Source: Cunninghamella blakesleeana
Taxonomy: Eukaryota > Mucoromycota > Mucoromycetes > Mucorales > Cunninghamellaceae
Assembly (NCBI GenBank): GCA_017871115.1
Contig: JAFCIZ010000008.1
Location: 868,001 to 932,000 of the forward strand
DNA length: 64,000 nucleotides
Direction of reading: 5' to 3'
The notes under the pieces were generated by a model. It saw only the letters and a list, made by a program, of their open reading frames with translations. It had not been told where the DNA came from and ran no database searches. How positions within the stretch are numbered: the first letter of the stretch is position 1; each line of letters opens with the position of its first letter. Of this stretch, positions 12,963 to 24,916 are shown piece by piece. A program made the translations under genes and the position numbers.

Positions 12963-14698
12963 ATGTATTATATATTATCCACTTGTATATTATTTTTCAC
13001 TAGTACATTTATATTTAATGAATCAGCTCAAGCTAGCCCAACAATGGCTAATCCTCCTTTAATCAGGGCACCATTAATAAAAAGAACCCCAGCCAATTTA
13101 ACTAAAACTATTTTATCACAAAAAGCGAAAAGGGATCCTTTTCAAAGTAATCTATATAACTATGAAGCTGTTACTTATTTAGTGAATTTAGCTATTGGTA
13201 CTCCTTTACAAAATTTTACTGTCGCTGTCGATACAGGAAGGTAAATTATATAATTTGTATAAATGGTCACTACTTTTTATATTTATAGACATCACTATTA
13301 TAGTATGTTTCTGAGGTTAAAATTCTCACACTTCTTTTATTAGTTCTGATCTTTGGGTTCCTTCCACTTCTTGCTCTACTACGGATTGCCCCCATAGTCG
13401 TTTTGATTCTACTCAATCTTCTTCCTTTCAAAATCTTAGCCAATCTTTTGATATTAAATATGGTATGTAGGAAAAAAAAAAAAAAAAAAAAAAACGCTCT
13501 AACGCATGTATATATTTAATTTTTATTTTATATTGTTCATTTACCTATTATATTCTAACTATCAACTCTCTTCTTCCTTTAATTTATATAAATAGGATCT
13601 GGAGCTGTCAATGGGGTATATGGAAAAGATACAGTAATAATAGGAAATGTTCAAGTATCTAACCAACAATTTGGTCTTGCCTCATCGGCTAAAGGTGTTT
13701 TTGATACTGATACAACTACGGTAGGAGGGTCTGGTTCGTCATCTAACAACAATGACCCAACACCTAATGGAATTCTTGGTTTAGGTTACCCATTATTAAC
13801 AACAAATAGTCAGACAAACCGTAACTACAATCCTGTGGTTTTTAATATGATTGAACAAAAATTAATTGCTAATGCCATCTTTTCCATTTATATGAATCAA
13901 CGAGAAGCTTCTGGTTGGGCTGGGGAAATTATTTTTGGTGGCGTAGATCAAAGTAAATATACTGGTGATCTTGTATATGCTCCTAACGTTCCTCAAGCTT
14001 CTAATAATGGCCGATCTATATATTCCTATTGGATGGTTTACGCTCAAGGGATTGCTTTGAATGGAACCAATAATGATCAAACCATCTCCTTCACCTCTTC
14101 TTCTTCATCATCCTCAGGATTATCAAATGAATTTATTATTGATACTGGTACCACTTTAACTTATTTACCTAGCGATATTGCTCAAACTATCGTATCAAGT
14201 ATTACAACAAATTTTGCTTATAATCCCAATTTACAAGTATTTGAAATTGATTGCGATTTAGCCCAATCTTCTTCTGCTACCATTCAATTCCAAATAGCTC
14301 AATCTAGTCACACCTCATCCAATCCTGTCACTCTTTCCATTCCTGTAGCTAATTTAATCTTTCCTCTGGGTAATATTGGAAGTACTAAAGTATGCATGTT
14401 TGGTATTGCCCCTTCCGGTGGTAGTGGTGGTTCAAGTAGTAATGGTAGTGGTAGTGATAATGGTATTTCTATTAGTTCTGGAATGATGTTAGTAGGTGAT
14501 TCTATATTACGCCATGTCTATCTTGTTTTTGATATTGGCAATAACCGAATCGGGTTTGCTGCCGCCAATGGTGCTGGTGGTAGTGTCAATGGTGTGAGCG
14601 CAAGTTTGACGCCAAATCAAGCCATAGCCAGCGAACCAAATTTATTGTCTTTGAAATTAATGGTCATTACTGCTTTCTTATTTTGCTTTTTTGGATAA
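12963..14698 (+). CDS. Secreted aspartic protease, pepsin/yapsin-like, probably GPI-anchored
   Basis: Three exons: 12963-13240, 13344-13462 and 13596-14698, about 499 residues. The first 25 residues form a hydrophobic signal peptide ending near SAQA. A basic prosegment with likely processing sites (IKRTP, KAKRDP) follows. The two catalytic aspartates lie in AVDTGSSDLW (split by intron 1) and FIIDTGTTLTYLP. The usual flap-side and C-terminal features are present (GILGLGYP, GDSILRHVYLVFD, NRIGFA). The C-terminus is serine/asparagine rich and ends in a hydrophobic stretch (LKLMVITAFLFCFFG), consistent with GPI attachment and wall or membrane localisation. The glycine/serine insert GGSGGSSSNGSGS before the second conserved block is low complexity. 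Confidence 0.93.
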
Positions 14699-15227
14699 TG
14701 TAGTAATGATAAATATATAAATATAAAAATTAAAAGGTTAAAATTTGCTATCGTTTTTATTATCATTTTATTTTAATCAAATCATTTAATCATATACTTT
14801 ATTTTATTTTTATAAATACATATACATATGCATATTATATCGTAACTGTCGTTTATTGTCTATAAATTTATTTTTAATATGATACTGTAGTTTTAATAAA
14901 GAATTTTATCGAGTGATTTTTGTTGTATTTGTACAAGATATTAGCATATACATATAAGTAGGAGGTGATGAGCTTTTTTTAACTTTTGAGAAAGTATCAA
15001 AATTACAATCATTTCGATACTTATTAAATGGAAATAAAAAACTATCTGCATTTTATGTATTAATAGTGTATGCTTTCTTATTTTATATATATAAATATAA
15101 ATATAATGCCATTCTTTACTTTTGTATTAGTTAATTCATTGCAAAGGCTGTGTATATTGGTCATATTTAATTATGAACAAAAAACTATACAAGTATATAT
15201 TTAAAAGGTATTTTTTATTTTATTTTA
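14699..15227. other. Intergenic, no gene seen
   Basis: AT-rich spacer between convergent genes (the aspartic protease on plus, HET locus A on minus); likely both 3' regions. Nothing else recognised. Confidence 0.5.
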
Positions 15228-17072
15228 TTAATATATATTAAAGATATAATAAACATTAGTCCAACGTAAATAATTATCAAAGATACGAAGATGGTAGTAT
15301 AATGGGAATATTATCCATCTATTTTGATTAAAATTGCCGAGTAAGTATATGCCACTCGTAACAGTAGGAGGAGGAGGATCATTAATACCGTTATTTTTAT
15401 GAATAAAAAAAGGAATATATACAACTCTTATGCTATCGTCGTCATTTAATAAATAAGTAGATAATATTTCTTCACTAATCATAGGTATTTCATTGGTAAA
15501 TAAGTAATTTGCTGCTGTGACAGAAAGGCAATTGAGTTGAAGATTCATTTGAATGTCTATTAAATTGGTGATATAAGGTAGATACTCTAGTGCATTTTCA
15601 TCCACTGAATTCCAGAACATGGAGATCATTTTAACATTCTCACATTTTTTTTCCAAAACCATAATGGCATCTTTATGTTTTTTAGCTTCATCTTCTGTCA
15701 TTTTTGTAAGGTCCAAATTTTTTGAATTATAAAGCCTTCTTTTATATTCTTCATAAAAATGAAGATACATGGATTTTTGGTGTTCTACTAGAAAATATGA
15801 ACTATCATTCAAGTATTTTTCTCGTAGATAAATACACTGGTAACTGTATTGACTAGCATAGGAAGGAATAATGGGTGAATTTGTAAAGTGTGAACATGCA
15901 TGAAATAATCTTTCTTTATCCCATAAATCATCCATGATTTCATATAATTTTACTCGAACTGATGTCATGTCTGTAATATTCCAGTTTGATATTGTATTTT
16001 TATCTTGAATGTGATAACTATATTTCTTCCATGATGGTAAAATTGCGTGAAATCGATCTTCACTTTTACTTGCATTTGAATTTAATATCATAGTCAAGTT
16101 ATCACGTATTCGAAACTTTTCCTTTAAAAAGTGCATAAGCGTGTCACGATTGGCCACACCTTTACTAATTGAGATATCAAACATGGGAATAGAATACTCT
16201 TCAATATTTAATTCCTCGTAACTAACGTCATCTATCTCTATCTTTACAGGGTGGTGATAAAGGGGGTATGAATAAAAATTAACATGTTCTTCTTTATGTT
16301 CTTCTTCGAAAAGACCAACTAATATAGATATAAACATATATTTGAAAGATAATTCTTGTTTTTCTTGTTTTTCTTTTGCAATAAGAAATTCGCTAATTAC
16401 CCAAGCACGATTTACCCAATCATTTAAAATATATGATAAAAACCCATATGCTTTCTTCATTTCTTTTTTACTATTACTGATAGGGAGTTGGTCAGTTTTA
16501 AAAAATTTTATAAGTCTACGTATATCGTTCATAATTCCATTTCCTACTTTCATTTTATGTGCATATAATGGCTGATCATGATTGTAGTTACTAATTTATT
16601 TATGTATTTTTGTACAATATTTATGTATTAAATCAAGTGCTTCCTTATTTGATGGATTCTTCGTTAAATACCCCATATGTAAATCAGGTACAGCTAAGAT
16701 ATAAGTTGCATTTTTATATATCTCTGACATTTTTAAAATGGCTTCCTTTTTTTTCGCGTGATTTTGCTGATCTATTGATATTGCATCGATCCATAAATAT
16801 GGTATTTCTTTTAGATCTGGTTCTCTTTGGATAAATGTACATAGGATCAAAAAATCATATAGATCAAATGAGGTTATATGGGCTATATAGTCCGGTGTTT
16901 TAACTGTTTGTTCAGTCAGTTCACCCCAACGGTATGATATGGAAATATATTTTAAATTTGGATCATACATATTCTTTTTAACACATTTTATATTATAATA
17001 ATATACATAAGAATATTCTGCTGAATACCATATATCAACAAGCACAATATCGAAAACCTTTTTTAGTATCAT
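15228..17072 (-). pseudogene. HET-domain locus A, interrupted by an in-frame stop
   Basis: On the minus strand 17072-16596 encodes the HET-like N-terminal domain: VFDIVLVDI, LKYISISYRWG, TPDYIAHITSFDL, YLWIDAISIDQ and MSEIYKNATYILAVPDLH. A TAA at 16598-16596 interrupts it. The same frame continues without shift through 16553-15228 with the family's second half (KKAYGFLSYI, WVNRAWVISE, SNWNITDMTSVR, QNRWI, ending FNIY). The N-terminal and C-terminal frames differ by exactly 173 codons, so one nonsense codon separates them. Splicing around the stop was tested by eye and gave a shifted frame or a new stop. The upstream PIP exon is also decayed. Probably a recent pseudogene or a truncated HET-only protein. 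HET domains are known from fungal heterokaryon incompatibility. Confidence 0.8.
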
Positions 17073-17149
17073 AAAATAAAAATAATTAATTTTAATAAAT
17101 GATTTTTATAGTAATTCTTCTTTTTTGCTATTATTAATATATATATGTA

Positions 17150-17310
17150 TATTATTTACCTTCATCTATTTTTTCTATTTCATCTTCTTGTTCTTGACGT
17201 CCGGTAATATCAAGTCTTGGCATATTTTATATATTAGAAAGTTATCTTTGGTATTTGTATTTTTTTTAAAAAAAAGAATTGATTTGTCTTGTAATAATTA
17301 TAAGTGGATA
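17150..17310 (-). pseudogene. Decayed PIP-repeat leader exon of HET locus A
   Basis: Minus-strand sequence upstream of locus A resembles the intact leader exons of loci C and D: AAAGATAACTTTCTAATATA aligns with AAAGATTACTTTTCAATAAA of locus D, coding KDNFLI against KDYFSI. The first conserved QTTLFNYF block is not found and the frame is broken. A short open piece starting with ATG at 17223 and ending at a GTAAAT donor (17159) exists, but its phase does not fit the HET exon. Assignment rests on a short alignment. Confidence 0.5.
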
Positions 17311-18320
17311 ATATGAATTATACTATTATTACTATATTTTAAAAAATATAATAATGTAAAGTGAAAGTGAAAGGAAAGTAAAGTTTTTTAAAAATCCATG
17401 TTCAAGTACCTATTTTTGAATCCGACATAATATTTCAAAGTGGAGGTTCCGGATCATTTTACGCCCATGCATACTAAACACATTTCCTAATTAGACATTC
17501 GGTCCTGTTTCCTTTCATTATTATTATTATTATTATTTTGTAAAAGAAAACCCAAATATCATCACGTTTTTGAAGTTTTAGTATGCTTTTTTTTAAAAAA
17601 AAAAAAAAGAAAAAAGAAAAAAGAAAAAAGAAAAAGAAAAAAGTTACGTATAGATGGGGAAAGTGAAATTATAGTACATCATAGTTCATCAGACTATGTA
17701 CAGAAATATAAAATAAAATGATAATCATTTATATTATATTCAAATATATCAATCTTTCTAAAATAAGCAAGTAGTTACCAAAGTATAAAAAAGATGCTAC
17801 ATATATATTGTTTATTTTATAAAGTTTGAGAAGATTTTTTAATTATTAATTTTTAAATTTTATAATCATTTATTTTCACAAACAATAAAATAATTAAATA
17901 TGATATTATGGTGTATTACAAATGTATATACACTATTGCATTACACCAATTTCCATAATATGAGCACGAATATCCACAAAATTATTTAAAGATCATTGCT
18001 TATTTTGAAATATTAAAAAATAAAGATATGTCATTTATCAATTATTATTTTATAATAAAGTAAAATAATGATTAATATGTATAGAGATAAATGCAAAAAT
18101 AAGTAAAAGTTAATATTTTATAAAAAATATATATGACTTTATAAGAAATTATAGGAAAACACGCTTATTATTATTATTATTTAACATAGTATTTAATAAG
18201 AAAATAAATCTTTTTTTTTTTTTTTTTTTTTTAATTTGGATCATTATCTATTTAGCCCATTTTATATAAATTTATCTGTAAATATATGAATATGTATATA
18301 ACTAATTTATAATTACTTGA
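17311..18320. other. Spacer between HET loci A and B
   Basis: About 1 kb with poly-A and poly-T runs (17586-17640, 18211-18232) and an ATT tract (17517-17537). No coding relic was recognised. It must hold any promoter of locus A and the 3' end of locus B. Confidence 0.45.
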
Positions 18321-20186
18321 TTAATATATATTTAAGATAAAACCATCAGAGTGACAAGTATATTTTTTGGGTCTGTCACCTCGTTCGTACGGAGGAGCTA
18401 ATACCCATCTATTTTGCTTCATATTACCGATTAATAATATTCCAGTTCCATCCCAAGGGGGGCATAGTGCAAATTCAGACATTGCAAACGTAAAAAAAGG
18501 TATATACAAACTTATTAAATCATCATCAAGTTTTAGTGACCATGGTAAAAGCTCTTCCTGATCATAAACATGTTCTTCAAGTTTAAAAGTAAAATACTTT
18601 TTAGCTTCAACAGAAAGATAATTAAATTCACGGTTCAATTGAATATCCATTAAATTTTCAGTATAGAGAGATGAAGATAACGATTTTATTTTTTCATTAT
18701 CATCATTACCATCCAATATAAATTGTTGTATAGAATTAGTATTTCCAAATTTTTCAACTACGCAATTTTCTAGTTCAGACAAGTAGATTTCATAAGTATA
18801 TTTAGGGTGATCTTTTTCAATTATAAATAAATCCATTATACTCGTTTGGGAGGCAAAGGAAGGGAGAATAGGTGTAATTATATAAAATGAACTTGCATAG
18901 AGTAATTTTGCTTTATCCCATAAATCATCCATAATTTCATACAGTTTTAATCTAACCGATGTCATATCGGTAATCCCCCAGTTTAAAATTGTATTTTTAT
19001 CTTCAATGCAGTGACTATATTTTTCCCATGATGGTAAAATAGCATGAAAACGGTCTTCATTTTTACTTGCATTTGAGCCCAATAGCATAGGTATATGCTG
19101 TCGTTGTGTAAGCCTTTTTTTAAAATAATAGATGAATTTGCTATTACTATCCATATTTTTATGTAATCTAATTTTATTATTATCACCGTCGTTATCATTA
19201 TAATTGTTCAGAACAATATTGTAATAGTCAAATTCGTATGAGATAAAATAAGTCACCTGCGGACTTAATAGAGATATAAATATTAATTTCAAAGGCGTTC
19301 CTTGTGTTTCTTGTTTTAATTTTGCAATATGGTATTCACTGATCACCCAAGCGCGATTTGACCAATCTTCTATAAGATAGGTTAAAAACTCGTACGCTAT
19401 CTTTATTTCCTTTTTATTGGTTGGTTGAAAAATGCTTCCAAGGCAATTTAAAAGTACTTGTGCCATCATTTTAAGTTTGTTATTATCTTCATTTTTGTTG
19501 GTTGTTTGGTAATTTAAAATGAATTGATATATAATCTCTTTATGTTTTTGTACCAAGCCAAGCGCTTTTTTATTTGCTGGATTATTCCGTAAATATTTTA
19601 AATGTAAGTCAGGCACGGCTAAAATATAAGTTGCCCTCTTATATATTTCTGCCATTTGTAATATGGTTTCTTTTTTCCTCTCATCACTATTGTATTGGTC
19701 CACTGAGATAGCATCGATCCATAAATAAGGTATGCCTTCTAAATCAGGTTCCGCTTGAATATAACTACAAAGGTTGCCCAAATCATGTGGATCAAAAGAT
19801 TTAATATGTGCTGTATAATCAGGCGTTTTAACTAATTGTTCTTCCAATTCCCCCCAACGATAAGATATGGCTATATATTTCAAGTTCTGTTCGTACATAT
19901 TTTTTTCACACAATTTATGTTACTAAGAAATGAGCTCTTTATATCTACAAGCACAAGTTCAAATACTTGGGCTGTGTAAATAAAAAATAAAAATAAAGTA
20001 AAATAATAAACATTAATAAATATCTTATATGAATATACGTATTGCCTATTAGTGTTATTTATTACTCTCTTCTTTTTCTTCTACTTTGTGTTTAATACAA
20101 TCCAGTGCTGTCATTTTTTTTATTTTTAACTCTATTGTATAGGCTGTTTGTTTAATTAGTTTACTAAACAGTATTGTTTGTATTCA
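18321..20186 (-). pseudogene. HET-domain locus B with lost start and one-base frameshift
   Basis: The HET frame is open from 19913 to 18321 (LKYIAISYRWG, YLWIDAISVDQ, YILAVPDLH, SNRAWVISE, NWGITDMTSVR, QNRW, ending FNIY). Its first part lies in another frame: VFELVLVDI and NCVKK (19969-19900) join the HET frame only if the run of seven A at about 19896-19902 had eight, as paralogue coding (VKKNMY) requires. Upstream, 20186-20066 preserves a leader exon in decayed form: IQTILFSKLIKQT, then KKMTALDCIKHK, matching the PIP exon of loci C and D but with the ATG replaced and the Q-x-x-h-x-x-F-F residues lost. A GTAATA donor (20065) and ACACAG acceptor (19972) still bound the intron. The homopolymer shift could be a sequencing error; the loss of the leader start could not. 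Confidence 0.75.
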
Positions 20187-20829
20187 ACCTTATTATTTTT
20201 ATTTTTTAAAAAATAATAATGGTAAAGGTAAAGAGGAAGAAGTATAAAAAAGTAGTAGTTTTTTTTTTTAATTTATAAAAAAAATAACGGTTACCGGCAT
20301 CATCTTTATTTTTATTTTTTCAAAATTCAGCATGCATATTTCTGCCTTTTTATTTATTTTCTATTATTTTTTTACAATAAAAAATGAAAGAATCTGTTTT
20401 GATAATTAACTATATATAAAAAAGTTTCCTTTGAATTTAACCTTTTTTAGTATATACATGTTACTGATTAGGCACTTGTAACCAAATGTAACTAAATGCA
20501 CCAATTTACATATAAGGATCACGAAAGAGAATAAATAAAAAAAAAAATTAACAAAAGAGAAATATTTAAATAAAGCGCAGAAAAATATGCATCTTGTTTC
20601 ATATATGTTGAAAGTATAATCATTGGTACAACGTGATATATCTTTTAATTGATACTTGATATTGAACTTTTCAAGGACTACCTACCTACTTTGGCTAATA
20701 TTTCCGATTATATAGATACATTTAACTTTTAGGTAGACATTGTTAAAATCAGGTAGTGTAAAAGCAAAAAAAAAAATAAAAAAAAATAAAAAATAAAAAT
20801 AACATTATATAGGAAACATGCTCATACTT
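20187..20829. other. Spacer between HET locus B and relic E
   Basis: AT-rich, with poly-A/T runs and a small repeat of TACC-type motifs near 20680-20700. No coding segment recognised. It would include the original promoter of locus B. Confidence 0.4.
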
Positions 20830-21260
20830 CCACCTCGATTTGGTTTCCCATTCATCATTGTCTTCTAGCGAAACTTCTTTAAGGGACAGGACACTGGCCT
20901 TGAAAACCATTTCCTTTCAAAATAAAACATTTATTTACCGTAGTGGAAAGGCAGTGGGGATGATGATTTAATCGAATAAGCGTTGAATTTTCAGTGTAGA
21001 GTGGACTCTATTTTCTAATTCTTTTTTTCAAGTGTATTTCATTATAAAAAATATCTATACATATATATGTGTTAAAAGAAGCTATTGCTTTTTATCCCTC
21101 TTTTCCTTTTACTTTACCTTCCTCGTATTTAATATTATCTAGTGTTGTCATCTTTTTATTTAATACTAACCTTGAAAGATGATTTATCTTGAAACTTTTA
21201 TTCTATAAGCTGCTTTTCCAATTGATTTGCTATGCTATATTGTTATTATTATTATTACTA
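20830..21260 (-). pseudogene. HET-family relic E (leader plus C-terminal scrap)
   Basis: Minus-strand 20998-20830 reads YTENSTLIRLNHHPHCLS and continues with CFILKGN and, after a frame change, LSLKEVSLED. This matches YTENLMDIQLN..YLSVEAK and the following part of locus B. Further upstream, 21240-21118 resembles the PIP leader exon: a decayed AATCAATTGGAAAAGCAGC stretch, then MTTLDNIKYEEG ending at a GTAAAG donor (21117), against locus D's TILDYFKLQEGK with its GTAAAC donor. The whole HET core between the two pieces is missing. It is a third minus-strand member reduced to its ends. Confidence 0.65.
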
Positions 21261-22721
21261 TTAATATTAAAGTAAAAGAGAAGGAAATAAAAAATTAAAA
21301 AATAGTTGCTCTCGTTTTAATTTTAAGTTCGTTATGCGTACTTTTTTTATTATTTTAACATACGATTTTTTTATTATTCTGTGGGCACAATATAGAGCTG
21401 AATCTGTAGACTAAACATTGAGAGGTATTTTCTATCTCGTAAGGTTTCTTAAATAAAATAGGTTATTGTATTAAAGTGATTTAGTGAATTGAAATAAATG
21501 AATATGTGTTGGTAAAATAATATGATATAAAATAAAGGATAGTAAAATGGGAATAGAATAAAAGTAGTTAAAAAAAATTAGATGTGATTTATATTTTTTT
21601 TTTTTATTTTTTTTTTGAATGGAAAGAGAGAATAATTTTGATCGGATGATTGGGTGGTAGGATAGGGCTTCAGTGGTATTTTCTTATGATCAATATAATT
21701 TTAAATTCTAATAAAACACGTCTTTATTTCAAATAAAATGGATACAAGAACGATATAGACTTTTTGCATAAATGTTAATTTTTAGGACATTTTATTTTAC
21801 TGGATATTATTAATAAAATAAGCTTTTTTTTACGATCTGTGTGACTAATTTTTATGTATTATAAATAATCCCATTTAACGAAAGTCTATTCCGGTTTCCT
21901 AATTTGGACTCGCGGAAGTCATGTTTCTGAATATGGTTTAAAAAAGGGACTTGAGAATACGCTTTCTTCCTCTCTCTATCTCTCTCCCGTCTCCCTCACA
22001 CACATACTCTCTCTTTTTATAGTAATAAACATACATGTATATCAATAATTATCAATAACTACATTCAAAATATATACATGAACTTGTTCAAAAATACAAT
22101 TAATATTAAAAAAAAGGCAATTTTTTAAAATTGTAGATAGATCCCCGTTTATAGTAATGGTATGGTAAAGAAAGATGTATAGATTCAAAGTATCAAAAGT
22201 TATTTGATAAAAGCAAAAGAAATGACTCTAGGTTCACCCCCGTAATCAAAAGTAATAAACAATAGAACTACAAAAAAAAGAATACAATTTTGCAGAATAA
22301 GGCAAGATCAATCAATATTTTTTTTTTTAATTCATGCTAAAAAAGATGCAATTATATATATAAAAAACCAGGTGAATGGAGGGAATATTTTCTATATTTT
22401 TTATATATATGGATAATCTTTCGTTACATAGATAATGTTTTGTTCGTTAATTACGTATATAGTAAATAGGTTGGAGTTTGAAATTAATTTTAGCAAGGAA
22501 ATATGATTGGTGTTGGGATTAAAATAATAATAAAAACATCATTCCTCCTTTTTAAATTTTCTATAAAAAAAATTTTTTTTTATTTTATTCGCTAGTTCTT
22601 TCTCTTTTTCTTTCTCCTTTTTTATTTTTGTTTTATTGTTTGTGAGAGTTTTTTTTTTTTTATTTTTTTTTTTTTTTAAGCGTGTCTTACGGAGGGAAAT
22701 AAAAATAAAAAATAATAAATT
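21261..22721. other. Long spacer, nothing recognised
   Basis: About 1.5 kb without a supported gene. It holds a pyrimidine-rich CT tract at 21960-22018 and long T runs at 22636-22678 just before the next gene. I looked for further HET-family relics here and found none. Confidence 0.45.
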
Positions 22722-22847
22722 ATGGAAAATCAATATTCAGATATATTTCTTATGCAGCGACTTGCTTCTATTAGTCACCAAAAAATATATCCAGCTTTAC
22801 AAACCAAAGTAGAAATGCCTTTATGGAAAACATTACATATTACAAGG

Positions 22848-22883
<36 letters not shown>

Positions 22884-23421
22884 CATTTATTCCCCTCTTC
22901 CCCCTCTTACTCCCCAAAATAATAAATAAATAGAAATAATAATAATAATAATAATAATATAATAATAATATATAATAATATATAGGAATAGGAATAATAA
23001 TAATAACAAAAAAAAAAATAGATAACTAAAAGAACTAAACAATAATAATGATAATAATAATAAAAAGAAATACCACTAAAAAAAAATCATTTAATTAATT
23101 TTTCCTTTTTATTTATTCACCTCATTTTTTTTTTCTTTTTCTTTTTCTTTCTCTTTCCCTTCTTTATTACTTTTCATTTCTAATATACCCTTTTATAGGC
23201 TATGGAATCAAGCTAGAGAACAAGAGTTACTTTTGACACAACAACAACAACAAGAATGGTGGTATCAAGCCATGACAACTAACCAACTATTAGACAACTT
23301 TTTATCACCTACTTGGTTTGAAGATTCCTCTACAGTAACAACAACGACAGCAAGTGAAGAAAATAATCATCTTGACGATACTTTACTTGAATCATCAACT
23401 GCCTTAACGACCACTGAATTA

Positions 23422-23463
<42 letters not shown>

Positions 23464-23883
23464 AGTGATAATACTATTATTATAGCAACTACTGCCGCTA
23501 AAACAGCAGCAGCAGCAACAACAACAACAACTGTAAAAACGGATAAAGATATTGCTATCGATACAAACCATTCTTCTATATCGACTGAAAATCTTCACCA
23601 TCTCCACCCTACTTTACCTATAAAAATCGATCGATCTACTATTACAACATCATTACTTTCTCATACACCCGTTGAGCCTTTATGGACTCAGGATGATTTG
23701 TCATGTTTATTAGCAGTAACAGCTACAACCACAGCTACAAATAATAGTAACAATAATAGCAATATAATAAATGATAAAAAAAGAAAACGGGAGGATGATC
23801 TCTGTTCAACCTCTACCCCTCCTCCTCCTCCTACCCAAGTCGTTACTACTACCTCTTCTTCCCCTTTAATGGTTAAAGTATAA
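22722..23883 (+). CDS. Hypothetical low-complexity protein, possibly nuclear
   Basis: Two exons, 22722-22846 and 23199-23883, joined at a split AGG codon; about 269 residues. I do not recognise the family. The first 85 residues look folded or amphipathic (MPLWKTLHITRLWNQAREQE, then QQQQQEWWYQAM), and a second short tryptophan motif EPLWTQDDLSCLL occurs late. The rest is threonine-, asparagine- and alanine-rich with a ten-residue asparagine run encoded by an AAT microsatellite, and a basic KKRKRED patch that could be a nuclear localisation signal. The composition resembles fungal transcription regulators, but no DNA-binding domain is visible. Start chosen at the first ATG after the T-rich leader. 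Confidence 0.6.
23428..23460 (+). repeat. Coding AAT microsatellite (asparagine run)
   Basis: Eleven near-perfect AAT/TAA triplets in frame, encoding consecutive asparagines in the hypothetical protein. Confidence 0.9.
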
Positions 23884-24376
23884 AAATGTATATTTTTTTT
23901 TTCTTTCTTTCTCTCTCTGCCTCTCTTTCTTTCTTTTTATATATATTTTCTATTTAATATATATATTAAATATATACCCTTTTATAACACTTTTTTGTTG
24001 CATTTTCATATACTTCATATTATATTCTTCTCCTTTTTTATTTTTCTCAATAATAATAATTATCATCATCCCAGTATGGTAATTCTATATGATTGTAATT
24101 ATGATTATTATTTTTTCCTTTTCATTCATTCATTCCTTTCATGTATAATAACAAATTTATTTTTATATTCTTATTTAAATAAAATAAAATAAAATAAAAA
24201 AACACGCTTTCTTTAAAAATAAATTATCCCTTTTATTTTTGACAGCATGTATATAATTATTTATTTATTATTATAAAAATATAAAATAAACCAGGGGTGA
24301 TGGTGTGGAGAATACAGAAAACACGTGTAATAAAGATCCATATACATATAAAAGCTGTCAACTCTTACTAATATAC
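23884..24376. other. 3' region between convergent genes
   Basis: CT-rich and AT-rich sequence downstream of both the hypothetical gene (plus) and snurportin (minus). ACACGTGT at 24321-24328 is the only palindrome noted. No gene seen. Confidence 0.5.
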
Positions 24377-24885
24377 TTAATCTTTTGCAAGAATGGTATT
24401 AAATTTTTCTACCGGTAGCCAACAAACTAAAGGGGTAGAACCAACTATATATTGAGTTTTACGATGATAAAATAATAGCCCATCGATGGTATAGTCCAGA
24501 TGATGGCTTTGATATTGTTGGATATAATGTTTTGGATCCTTTAAAATCTGGTCAAGGTCTTTCGAAGGTGCTGGAATCAATGGTTTGAATTGATAAAAAT
24601 GGTTATTATTGGTTTTAGGTAACATATTACTTGGGTTTAATTTATTCATTAGCCAGAAATGGCGAAAGTCGGTATCGCAATCATAAATAGCGTATCCATC
24701 CCAGCACATTAGATCCAAAACATAAAATGTAAATGTTGTAGAATCATAAATACAATCCAAAATACAATAGTTTGATGACGACCCTTTTCCTCTTGCTATG
24801 GATCCATTAGGAAGTGTTGATTGAAATCGACTAATAATTCGCCCTAGTAACAATAAAACACCAAGTAAATACGATTGCTTTCTAC

Positions 24886-24916
<31 letters not shown>

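Noticed and set aside
16530..16600. An intron that would remove the stop in HET locus A
   Set aside because: A 44-base candidate (GTACAA to CATGATCAG) shifts frame, and a 72-base candidate ending at AAAGTAG creates a TGA at the junction. A nonsense codon is simpler.
17160..17223. Separate leader exon for HET locus A (starting MPRLDITG)
   Set aside because: The open piece ends in a donor, but its phase does not fit the HET exon, and the sequence before it matches a decayed PIP exon in another frame.
23419..23607. Minus-strand frame with a poly-cysteine and poly-isoleucine run
   Set aside because: It is the reverse reading of the GCA/ACA and AAT repeats of the plus-strand hypothetical gene.
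24844..24914. Asparagine run in snurportin
   Set aside because: Family alignment places ARARSG next to RIISRF. The AAT tract lies between a GTAATA donor and a CTAG acceptor and is intronic.
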